The notes under the pieces were generated by a model. The model was not told the origin of the DNA and made no database searches. It saw only the letters and a list, made by a program, of their open reading frames with translations. From positions 1-15,910 of the forward strand of contig JAHHSZ010000042.1 in NCBI GenBank assembly GCA_020024915.1: a stretch of DNA of 15,910 nt, read 5' to 3'. Below are positions 1 through 6,406 of the stretch, piece after piece. Origin of the DNA: Fusobacterium sp. Lineage in GTDB: Bacteria > Fusobacteriota > Fusobacteriia > Fusobacteriales > Fusobacteriaceae. Position 1 is the stretch's first letter; each line of letters starts with the position of its first letter. Made by a program: the position numbers and the translations under genes.

Positions 1-380
1 AAATTATAGTATTTTGGTATGTAATAAAAATTATTCTCTTTTTCCTGTGAAGCTAGGAAATTGCATGGTGCTGGATAGATATTAACCCCATCTAACTTCT
101 TTTGAAAAATAAACATACTTCTTTTCATATGAGTTGCTGAAGTTATCAATATTACATTTTTTACTCCATCTTGTTCTAATTTTTTCTTTATTAATAGAGC
201 ATTTTCATTTGTATTCTTACTACTTTCTTCTATTATAATATCCTCTTCTTTAACTCCAAGTTCCTTAAGCTCTCTAGCATATACTGAACTCTCACTCTCT
301 TGATTTTGTAAAGGTGTTCCCCCTGAAATATATGTTTTTTTAGGATATTTTCTCTAGTACTCTGCTGTCTTTAAAAACAT
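1..380 (-). pseudogene. Truncated YdcF-like (DUF218) protein remnant, cut by the window edge
   Basis: Reading leftwards from an ATG at 380 (AGGAGG at 385-390), the frame gives MFLKTAEY, then an in-frame TAG at 354-356. It continues without another stop to the window edge. The continuation carries the marks of the DUF218/YdcF/SanA family: RKYPKKTYISGG, then the ESSKNTNENA segment, the ITSATHMKR segment, and a PAPCNF stretch. In intact members the helix before YPKK is continuous (a pattern like L-K-T-A-x-Y-x-R-K-Y-P), so the TAG looks like a nonsense mutation inside the domain. The N-terminal part, with the usual first Gly-rich VLGxG strand and any membrane helices, is also absent, because the nrdB terminator lies directly upstream. 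The family is associated with cell envelope functions; the exact role is not known. It is called a pseudogene from the sequence alone; a sequencing error at 354-356 would not restore the missing N-terminus. Confidence 0.7.
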
Positions 381-404
381 ATAACCTCCTCTAATAGTAT
401 TTAG

Positions 405-430
405 AAAAAAAGCTACCTCTGTAAGGTAGC
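405..430 (-). terminator. Rho-independent terminator after nrdB
   Basis: On the minus strand a 7-bp stem, GCTACCT/AGGTAGC (412-418 with 424-430), with a 5-base loop is followed by a run of seven U (405-411). It lies about 57 bases beyond the nrdB stop and closes the grx-nrdA-nrdB operon. Confidence 0.85.
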
Positions 431-486
431 CTATGATCTTTATACTTCGATTATATATTAACAAATATTAAAAGTCAAGTTTTATA

Positions 487-1548
487 CTATATTTCGTCCC
501 AACCTTCAATAGAAGAGCTCATATTATAACTTGTAACAGTTCCTTCAAAGAAATTAGCCTTTACATTTCCATCTCCCTCTGTATCAGCAAATCTCTCTAA
601 ATGTTTGTATGGATTTTTACTGTATCCTTCATATATTGATGCTAATCCAATCCCCTTAAGTCTTTCATTAGCCAACCATTTAGTATAATCCTCTGTACTC
701 TTTTCTGTTATTCCCAAAATATTTGCTCCAATTATGTGATTTGTCCAGATGATCTCCTGTTCAACAGCTTTTTTAAACATCTCATAAATGCTATCCTCTT
801 GGAAAAAATTAGGATTTTCATTTTTTATCTCTTTTATCATCTGTTGAAATATAACTACATGAGAAAGTTCATCTCTATTTATCAATCTTATTATATCAGA
901 TGTTCCCATCATCTTATTTCTACTTGCTAGTAGATAGAAAAAATTAAATCCATTATAGAAGTACAGTGATTCCAATAGGTAATCTGCTATCATAACCTTT
1001 GCAAAATTCTCATCACTTGGACCCTCTATAAATTTTTGGTATATTTCAGCTATATAGCTATTTCTCTCAAATAATACCTTATCATCTCTCCATTTGTCGT
1101 ATATATAGTTTCTTGTCTCTTTTGGGAGAATAGATTCTATTATATACTGATATGATTGTGAATGTATAGCCTCTTGGAATGTTTGAATTGATAAAATCAA
1201 ATTTATCTCAGGAGCTGTAATATAATCTGAAACATTTGGTATATTATTTGTTTGTATACTATCTAAAAAGATTAAAAAAGATAGTATTCCATCATATGCT
1301 TCTTTTTCATATGATGTCAAGTTATTATAATCAACTCTATCCTGTGTTAAATCTATTTTCTCTGGTATCCAAAAGTTTCCCATCATCATCCTATAAAGAT
1401 GATTAGCCCAACCATATTTTACATTATTTAAGTTAAATATATTTGTACTATTTCCTTTTATAATCTTTCTTTCAGTTAGTGTATCCACTCCCATAGGATT
1501 AAACAGTTTTTTCCTATCCACTACAACTTTCACACTCCTCTTTCTCAT
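487..1548 (-). CDS. nrdB: Class Ia ribonucleoside-diphosphate reductase, beta (radical) subunit
   Basis: This is the small subunit (R2) of aerobic ribonucleotide reductase. It holds a di-iron centre and a tyrosyl radical that is passed to NrdA to start reduction of NDPs to dNDPs. The metal ligands and radical Tyr expected from E. coli R2 are all visible (353-residue numbering): D96 in FLDSIQ, E126 and H129 in QEAIHSQSY, radical Y133, E193 in LLESLYFY, and E227 and H230 in RDELSH. Having Tyr rather than Phe at 133 argues for class Ia-type chemistry rather than Ic. The length of about 350 is normal. The frame overlaps the nrdA 3' end by 35 bases if the ATG at 1548 is used, but no good ribosome site precedes that ATG. 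A GTG at 1521, giving M-D-R-K-K-L-F-N, lies 13 bases after GAGGAG and overlaps the nrdA stop as GTGGATAG; it is a credible alternative. Translation is probably coupled to nrdA. Confidence 0.95.
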   Translation of the reverse strand: MRKRSVKVVVDRKKLFNPMGVDTLTERKIIKGNSTNIFNLNNVKYGWANHLYRMMMGNFWIPEKIDLTQDRVDYNNLTSYEKEAYDGILSFLIFLDSIQTNNIPNVSDYITAPEINLILSIQTFQEAIHSQSYQYIIESILPKETRNYIYDKWRDDKVLFERNSYIAEIYQKFIEGPSDENFAKVMIADYLLESLYFYNGFNFFYLLASRNKMMGTSDIIRLINRDELSHVVIFQQMIKEIKNENPNFFQEDSIYEMFKKAVEQEIIWTNHIIGANILGITEKSTEDYTKWLANERLKGIGLASIYEGYSKNPYKHLERFADTEGDGNVKANFFEGTVTSYNMSSSIEGWDEI

Positions 1549-3763
1549 TAACCATATTAGTATTTTTTTGAATTGTTCTAATATAATAAACTGATTTGCA
1601 CCCCTCTTTCCAAGCTGTCAAAAAAGTTTCAAATATATCTTTAGCTCTTATATTTTTATTCAAGTCAAAAAGAAGTTCCATAGATACACCTTGGGTTGTC
1701 CATTTTCCTATTCTACTCATCATTTTTACATAGATTTTTGGATCTACATTTTTAAATTCTGGATAGAACCAAGCTCTCTCCTTTAGATATTTTACAACTC
1801 TTGGTACAGCTCCCTTTTGATTTTTCTCTATAAAAAATCTTGAAAAAGTTGGATTTACAGATGCTGTTGCTCCCATCAACAAAGAGGTTGATGTGTTTGG
1901 AGCCACTGCTGATAACTCTCCATTACGAATACCATACCTCTTAACCAACTCAAATACTTCCTGCCACTCTTTAGAATATTGAGAATTATTTTTATACCAC
2001 TCTTGATCTTTTTGAAAAAATACTCCTCTATCCCACATAGATCCTCTAAAATATCTATACGCACCTCTCTCTTTAGCTAAAAGTGCTGAAGCTTTTACTG
2101 TATAAAGAGCTATCTTCTCATATAGAGCGTCTATCTCCTCCAAAGATTCTTCATATATCATAAACTCTTTAGCCATATAGTCAGCAAGTCCCATTGTTCC
2201 TACACCGATTGTTCTATAGTGAGAATTGTGTCTATCTGACTCTAAAATCGGGGTCTCTGTTAGATCTATTGTATTATCTAAGATTCTAACTGCTATTTTT
2301 GTAATCTCCTCTAACTCCTCTTTCTCTATTTCAGCCAAATTCATAGAAACTAAGTTGCAAGTATGTACTATTCCTAGATTTACACTTCTCACTCCTTGCT
2401 CCTCTTTCTCTGATCTTTCTTTATAATTTTTGCTTGGAGAAAAATTAGAAAAGCTCTCCATACATAGATTTCCATTTCCAATCATACCCATATGTTGGTT
2501 ATGATTCATTCTGTTTGCACTATCTTTAAAGAAAATATATGGCATTCCTGTCTCTATCTGTACCTTCATAATCTCTCTAAATAGTTCTCTTGCTTTTATA
2601 CTCTTTTTTAATTGAAGGGTAGTATCTCCTTCTATTTCAGTGTATACTCTCTCAAATTCCTCTCCATATAGTTCACACAATTCAATACCATACTTCATTC
2701 TTATCTCATATGGATCAATCAATGTCCAGCTCTCATTATTTTCTACTCTTTTCATAAATAGATCTGAAACAACAACTTGTGGATATATATCATAAGCTTT
2801 CGTTCTTTGATCTCCATTTTCTGTTTGTAGTTCTAAAAACTTTTCAATATCTAAATGCCAAGTATCTAAGGCTACTGTAACAGCTCCAGCACGTCTCCCC
2901 TGCTGATTCACTGCAACTGCTGTGTCATTTACTATCCTTATCCATGGAACTACTCCACCACTAGCATTATAGTAACCATTTACCATTGAGTTTTTTGCTC
3001 TTATTCTAGAGATATTTACTCCTACCCCTCCACCATTTTTACTGATCTTAGCAATTGTATCTATGTTATAAAAAATAGACTCTATATTATCGTCAATGGC
3101 TGTTATAAAACACGAAGATAGGTTTCCCTGAGGTATTCTCAAGTTAGCTAAAATCGGAGTAGCTAATGATATCTTTTTCAAAGATAGAGCATTATAAAAT
3201 TGTTTTGCCACTTCAACTCTATTCTCCTCGTTTAAAGCCAACAACATTGCTATACACATAAATACTTCTTGAGGTAACTCACAAATATCTCCTCTATATT
3301 TCATCAAGTATCTATTTACTAACATATTAGCACCAGCATAATCATATAACATATCTCTCTCTGAAGCTATATAATTTCCTAATGCATCTATCTCTTCTCT
3401 AGAAAATTCCAGTAATCTACCATCATAAATACCTTTTTTTGTAAGTATCTCTATAGTTTGATAAAACTTTCCATATGAAAATCCTCTTTTATGAAAGACC
3501 TCTCTTTCTGTTTCCATCATCAAAAGTCTTCCAGCTACATATGTCCAATCTGGTTCTTCAAAACTGACCATACTAACAGCTTGATTTATTAATGTCTCCT
3601 GTATCTTTTTTGTCTTTATTCCCTCTTGATATATAGCATCTATATGGCTCTCTAATTCCACCATATTGACCTCTAATCCATCACAGGCTTTTATTAACTT
3701 CTCTCTTATTTTTTTTATATCTAATTTCTCTTTTATCCCCGCTCTATTCACACCCCATTTCAT
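1514..3763 (-). CDS. nrdA: Class Ia ribonucleoside-diphosphate reductase, alpha (catalytic) subunit
   Basis: This is the large subunit (R1) that reduces ribonucleoside diphosphates to deoxyribonucleotides in the cytosol. Residues 1-95 form an ATP-cone regulatory domain (KIREKLIKAC, GIKTKKIQETLI, YVAGRLLM), so dATP/ATP activity control is likely. The 10-stranded barrel follows, with every catalytic element in place: redox pair C218 (NLSSCF) and C469 (VHTCNL), the thiyl C434 in the N-L-C-M-E loop (N432, E436), and the radical-transfer pair Y726-Y727 (SVYYIR). The tail ends in CESC (C744, C747), the shuttle cysteines normally re-reduced by a thioredoxin or glutaredoxin. The length of 749 matches the E. 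coli type. The start ATG overlaps the stop of the upstream glutaredoxin gene as TAATG, and the 3' end overlaps nrdB, so the three genes form one translationally coupled operon. Confidence 0.97.
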   Translation of the reverse strand: MKWGVNRAGIKEKLDIKKIREKLIKACDGLEVNMVELESHIDAIYQEGIKTKKIQETLINQAVSMVSFEEPDWTYVAGRLLMMETEREVFHKRGFSYGKFYQTIEILTKKGIYDGRLLEFSREEIDALGNYIASERDMLYDYAGANMLVNRYLMKYRGDICELPQEVFMCIAMLLALNEENRVEVAKQFYNALSLKKISLATPILANLRIPQGNLSSCFITAIDDNIESIFYNIDTIAKISKNGGGVGVNISRIRAKNSMVNGYYNASGGVVPWIRIVNDTAVAVNQQGRRAGAVTVALDTWHLDIEKFLELQTENGDQRTKAYDIYPQVVVSDLFMKRVENNESWTLIDPYEIRMKYGIELCELYGEEFERVYTEIEGDTTLQLKKSIKARELFREIMKVQIETGMPYIFFKDSANRMNHNQHMGMIGNGNLCMESFSNFSPSKNYKERSEKEEQGVRSVNLGIVHTCNLVSMNLAEIEKEELEEITKIAVRILDNTIDLTETPILESDRHNSHYRTIGVGTMGLADYMAKEFMIYEESLEEIDALYEKIALYTVKASALLAKERGAYRYFRGSMWDRGVFFQKDQEWYKNNSQYSKEWQEVFELVKRYGIRNGELSAVAPNTSTSLLMGATASVNPTFSRFFIEKNQKGAVPRVVKYLKERAWFYPEFKNVDPKIYVKMMSRIGKWTTQGVSMELLFDLNKNIRAKDIFETFLTAWKEGCKSVYYIRTIQKNTNMVNEKEECESCSG

Positions 3764-3966
3764 TACATTGCCTCTAAAAACTGTTCCATTGTATAATACT
3801 GACCATCTTTTTCTACAACAGGTGCTGACATTATTCTGGCTTTACTAGCCACAATCATAAGAGTTTTTAAATCATCACTATATTCATAAGCTACTTTTTT
3901 CTCATCTAATATCCCTTTTATTGTTTGACATCTGCTACAATTCTCTTTTCCATATATTTTTATCAT
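3763..3966 (-). CDS. Small glutaredoxin-like protein (NrdH/Grx type), likely electron donor to NrdAB
   Basis: A 67-residue single-domain thioredoxin-fold protein. The dithiol active site is C10-S-R-C13 (NCSRCQT), near the end of the first strand, and a probable cis-proline lies in MSAPVV. The DGQYYT turn and a C-terminal helix complete a minimal glutaredoxin fold. AGGAG lies 5 to 6 bases before the ATG. It is the first gene of the operon and touches nrdA (TAATG), so the natural reading is that it reduces the C-terminal CESC of NrdA. The active site is CSRC rather than the CPYC of classic glutaredoxins or the usual C-V-Q-C of NrdH, so glutathione dependence cannot be decided from sequence. Function as the RNR reductant is inferred from gene order. 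Confidence 0.9.
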   Translation of the reverse strand: MIKIYGKENCSRCQTIKGILDEKKVAYEYSDDLKTLMIVASKARIMSAPVVEKDGQYYTMEQFLEAM

Positions 3967-3980
3967 TTTTTCTCCTAATA

Positions 3981-4023
3981 CAATATATATTGATGTTTTT
4001 AACCTATTTTTACTACATGTAGT
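3981..4023. promoter_or_regulatory. Pair of palindromes, candidate NrdR boxes
   Basis: Two perfect 12-base palindromes lie between the promoter and the glutaredoxin start: ACTACATGTAGT (4012-4023) and CAATATATATTG (3981-3992). Their centres are 31 bp apart, about three helical turns. The NrdR consensus core is C-w-A-t-A-T-a-T-w-G. The first palindrome contains CTACATGTAG, which matches 8 of 10, with both mismatches at the weaker positions. The second contains two overlapping 9-of-10 matches. NrdR boxes usually occur as pairs about 31-32 bp apart before nrd genes. The first palindrome abuts the -10 box, so binding there would block transcription. The assignment is an inference; no nrdR gene is in the window. 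Confidence 0.5.
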
Positions 4024-4052
4024 ATTATGACATAAAAGATATACTTTTTCAA
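4024..4052 (-). promoter_or_regulatory. Promoter of the grx-nrdA-nrdB operon
   Basis: On the minus strand, TTGAAA (4047-4052), a 17-base spacer and CATAAT (4024-4029) make a good sigma-70-type promoter, about 57 bases upstream of the glutaredoxin ATG. The expected transcription start falls inside the adjoining palindrome at 4012-4023. Confidence 0.7.
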
Positions 4053-4094
4053 GTAGTTTTTAAATTATTTTTTATCCTCTTTACAACTCTCCAT

Positions 4095-4126
4095 AAAAAA
4101 AGAGCTACCACAGTAATGGTAACTCT
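4095..4126 (-). terminator. Rho-independent terminator after ptsI
   Basis: On the minus strand AGAGTTACCA pairs with TGGTAGCTCT (4117-4126 with 4101-4110, one G-U pair). It is followed by a run of seven U (4095-4101). It begins 11 bases after the ptsI stop and separates ptsHI from the nrd operon promoter. Confidence 0.85.
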
Positions 4127-4137
4127 AAAAATATTTT

Positions 4138-5865
4138 TTATCTCATGTTCTCTTTATTGAATTTTTTTACAACTTCTAAAACTTCATCTGGTGTTTTTTG
4201 TGACATTACTTCTTCTACTAAAGCCTCACATTTAGCTTTATCTAAAGACATTATATTCTTCTTAATTCTAGGTATTGAAATAGCTGACATTGAGAATGCA
4301 TCTAGACCCATTCCAAATAGGATAGCTGTTGCATTTTCATCTCCAGCAAACTCTCCACACATAGATATTGTTATTCCAGCTTCATGAGCTCCTTTTATTG
4401 CCATTCTTATTGCCTCTAAAACAGCTGGATTATATGTGTTATATAGGTGAGAAATATTTTCATTTCCTCTATCCACTGCTAATGTATATTGCGTTAAGTC
4501 ATTTGTTCCTATTGAGAAGAAATCTACCTCTTCAGCAAAACTTCTAGCTCTGAAAGCAACTGCTGGAGTTTCTACCATTATTCCTAAAGCTATATTTTCA
4601 TCAAACTTAGCTCCCTCTTCCTTTAATTCAGCTTTACACTCTTCTAGTATAGCTCTAGCTCTTCTTATCTCTGTAATATCCATAATCATAGGAAGCATTA
4701 TTTTAATATATCCGAAAGCTGAAGCTCTTAATAAAGCTCTAAATTGAGTTTTTAAAATCTCTGTTCTATCTAGACATACTCTGATTGCTCTCCATCCAAG
4801 GAATGGGTTTTCCTCTTTTGGTAATTGCATATATGGAAGAGATTTATCTCCACCTATATCCATAGTTCTTATAGTTACTGGCTTTCCTTCCATCTTTTCA
4901 GCAACTATCTTATAAGCTTCAAATTGCTCATCTTCAGTTGGGAATCTATCATTATTCATGAAAAGGAATTCAGTTCTATATAATCCTATTCCCTTTGCTC
5001 CATTTCTTAATAATCCCTCTATATCTTTTGGAGAACCTATATTTCCCCAAGCTCCAACTTTTATTCCATCTTTTGATATAGCTTCTTTATCTTTTAATTG
5101 TTTTAAAAGCTCTTTTTCAGCAAAGAAGTTTTCTCTCTTCTCTTGATATTTTACAATCTCTTCCTCAGTTGGATTTATTACTATATCACCTTTTAAAGCA
5201 TCTACTATAACAGTATCTCCACTGTTAACTAATGAACAAATATTTCCAGTTCCTACTACTGCAGGTAACTCTAATGATCTAGCCATAATTGAAGAGTGGG
5301 CAGTTTTTCCTCCAATTTCAGTTATGAAAGCTACTACATTTTGTAGATCAATTTGAGCAGTATCTGAAGGTGTTAAATCTTTTGCTGCTATTACTGTATT
5401 AGATGGTAGTGATCCTAAATCTAATATCTCTACACCTGCTACATTGTATATCCATCTCTTACCGATATCTCTTAAGTCTGCAGCTCTCTCTCTTAGGTAC
5501 TCATCTTCTAAGTTAGCAAGCATTTCACAATACTCATCTATTCCTCTTTGTAATGCTGCTTCAGCACTTATCTCTTCATCATCTATGATCTCTACTACTT
5601 CATCAAATAGATCCTCATCTTCTAATAAAGTTATATGTCCATCAAATATTGCAGCTTTATCTTCACCTAATTTTTGAGCTGTTTTTTCTCTGATTTTTAG
5701 TAATTGCTCTTTTGATTTTTCTCTACCGTTTAATAATCTCTCTTTTTCACAATCAGAATCACATTTTCTCTTATCATCAATAGTTACTTCTGCTTCTTTA
5801 TATAGAAATATCTTTCCAATTGCTATTCCGGGAGATGCTTCAATACCCTTAACTATTTTACTCAT
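4138..5865 (-). CDS. ptsI: Phosphoenolpyruvate-protein phosphotransferase (PTS enzyme I)
   Basis: Enzyme I takes phosphate from phosphoenolpyruvate and passes it to HPr, the first step of all sugar uptake by the phosphotransferase system; it is cytosolic. The 575 residues match the family length. Order: N-terminal HPr-binding helices and swivelling phosphohistidine domain (about 1-225), with active H190 in GGKTAHSSIMARS, then the C-terminal PEP-binding TIM barrel. Barrel marks include GIGLYRTEFLFM, TMDIGGDKSLPYM, GIMVETPA, SIGTNDLTQY and the acid/base cysteine in SMCGEFAGDE. The start ATG has GAGGGA about 8 bases upstream. It is second in a ptsH-ptsI operon, behind an 11-bp hairpin with a U-run that could lower its expression relative to HPr. 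No feature suggests a nitrogen-type paralogue (no GAF domain). Confidence 0.97.
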   Translation of the reverse strand: MSKIVKGIEASPGIAIGKIFLYKEAEVTIDDKRKCDSDCEKERLLNGREKSKEQLLKIREKTAQKLGEDKAAIFDGHITLLEDEDLFDEVVEIIDDEEISAEAALQRGIDEYCEMLANLEDEYLRERAADLRDIGKRWIYNVAGVEILDLGSLPSNTVIAAKDLTPSDTAQIDLQNVVAFITEIGGKTAHSSIMARSLELPAVVGTGNICSLVNSGDTVIVDALKGDIVINPTEEEIVKYQEKRENFFAEKELLKQLKDKEAISKDGIKVGAWGNIGSPKDIEGLLRNGAKGIGLYRTEFLFMNNDRFPTEDEQFEAYKIVAEKMEGKPVTIRTMDIGGDKSLPYMQLPKEENPFLGWRAIRVCLDRTEILKTQFRALLRASAFGYIKIMLPMIMDITEIRRARAILEECKAELKEEGAKFDENIALGIMVETPAVAFRARSFAEEVDFFSIGTNDLTQYTLAVDRGNENISHLYNTYNPAVLEAIRMAIKGAHEAGITISMCGEFAGDENATAILFGMGLDAFSMSAISIPRIKKNIMSLDKAKCEALVEEVMSQKTPDEVLEVVKKFNKENMR

Positions 5866-5903
5866 ACTTTTTCCCTCACAATCATTGTCAATTATTTTTT
5901 CAT

Positions 5904-5935
5904 AAAAAAGAAGGTACTTATAAAAAGTACCTTCT
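5904..5935 (-). terminator. Intercistronic hairpin terminator between ptsH and ptsI
   Basis: A perfect 11-bp stem, AGAAGGTACTT/AAGTACCTTCT (5925-5935 with 5909-5919), with a 5-base loop is followed on the minus strand by a U-run (5904-5909). It starts 9 bases after the ptsH stop and lies about 40 bases before the ptsI start. I see no separate strong ptsI promoter in the remaining gap, so partial read-through is the likely route to ptsI mRNA. A stable 3' end for a short ptsH transcript is another effect it could have. Confidence 0.8.
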
Positions 5936-5944
5936 GTAGTGAAA

Positions 5945-6208
5945 TTAGTCTTTTAAGTTTGCTAGAAGGTCTCCTAATTTTTCAACTGCCTCAGCTTCGT
6001 CAGCTCCTTCAGCATATACAGTCACTTTAGTTCCTTTTTTAATTCCTAATGAAAGTAATTTTAAAAGAGAAGTCCCTTTCACTTTCTTTCCAGCTTCATT
6101 TTCAACTTCTATTTGAGAAGAAAAAGTTTTTGCTAAGCTTACAAACTCGTTTCCTGGTCTAGTATGTAATCCAGTTTCATTTGTGATTTCAACAGTTTTA
6201 CTTGTCAT
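5945..6208 (-). CDS. ptsH: Phosphocarrier protein HPr
   Basis: HPr carries phosphate from enzyme I to the sugar-specific EIIA domains. The 87-residue protein has the phosphorylation site H15 in GLHTRPGN. It also has the regulatory-loop region KGTSLLKLLSLGI, where S47 lines up with Ser46 of the Bacillus subtilis protein. Retaining that Ser leaves open regulation by HPr kinase, but no such kinase is in the window. The active-site context HTRPGN differs from the common HARPA. The ATG follows GAGGGTGG by about 7 bases. It is the first gene of ptsH-ptsI, read from a promoter divergent to the oxidase/asparaginase operon. Confidence 0.97.
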   Translation of the reverse strand: MTSKTVEITNETGLHTRPGNEFVSLAKTFSSQIEVENEAGKKVKGTSLLKLLSLGIKKGTKVTVYAEGADEAEAVEKLGDLLANLKD

Positions 6209-6260
6209 GTTTCTTCCACCCTCTCTTAATTTGTATTAAAAAAATTCTCTTATTATCCAT

Positions 6261-6289
6261 AGACTACTTTATTTTACATCTTTTGTCAA
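6261..6289 (-). promoter_or_regulatory. Putative ptsH promoter
   Basis: On the minus strand a consensus TTGACA (6284-6289) is followed after 17 bases by TAGTCT (6261-6266), a poor -10 match. The -35 box is perfect and the distance to the ptsH ATG (about 53 bases) is reasonable. The weak -10 leaves the exact start uncertain. Confidence 0.45.
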
Positions 6290-6338
6290 TATTTTTTAAA
6301 TTTCTATATCAACTTTTTATTAATTTGTTCTATTTCAA

Positions 6339-6367
6339 TTGACATTGTAATTATAATGATATATCAT
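6339..6367 (+). promoter_or_regulatory. Promoter of the oxidase-asparaginase operon
   Basis: TTGACA (6339-6344), a 17-base spacer and TATCAT (6362-6367) form a strong sigma-70-type promoter, 39 bases before the TTG start at 6407. It is divergent to ptsH, and the two -35 boxes are about 50 bases apart. Confidence 0.7.
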
Positions 6368-6406
6368 AAAATTAGAGAATTAATAACAAAATGGTGGTGA
6401 ATTCAA

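Noticed and set aside
354..356. TAG read-through or recoding (for example pyrrolysine) in the YdcF-like frame
   Set aside because: No nearby structure or recoding element, and the protein also lacks its N-terminal part, so gene decay is the simpler account.
736..930. Plus-strand small frame opposite nrdB with a hydrophobic stretch
   Set aside because: It is antisense to the ligand-bearing part of NrdB; the hydrophobic look comes from the AT-rich opposite strand.
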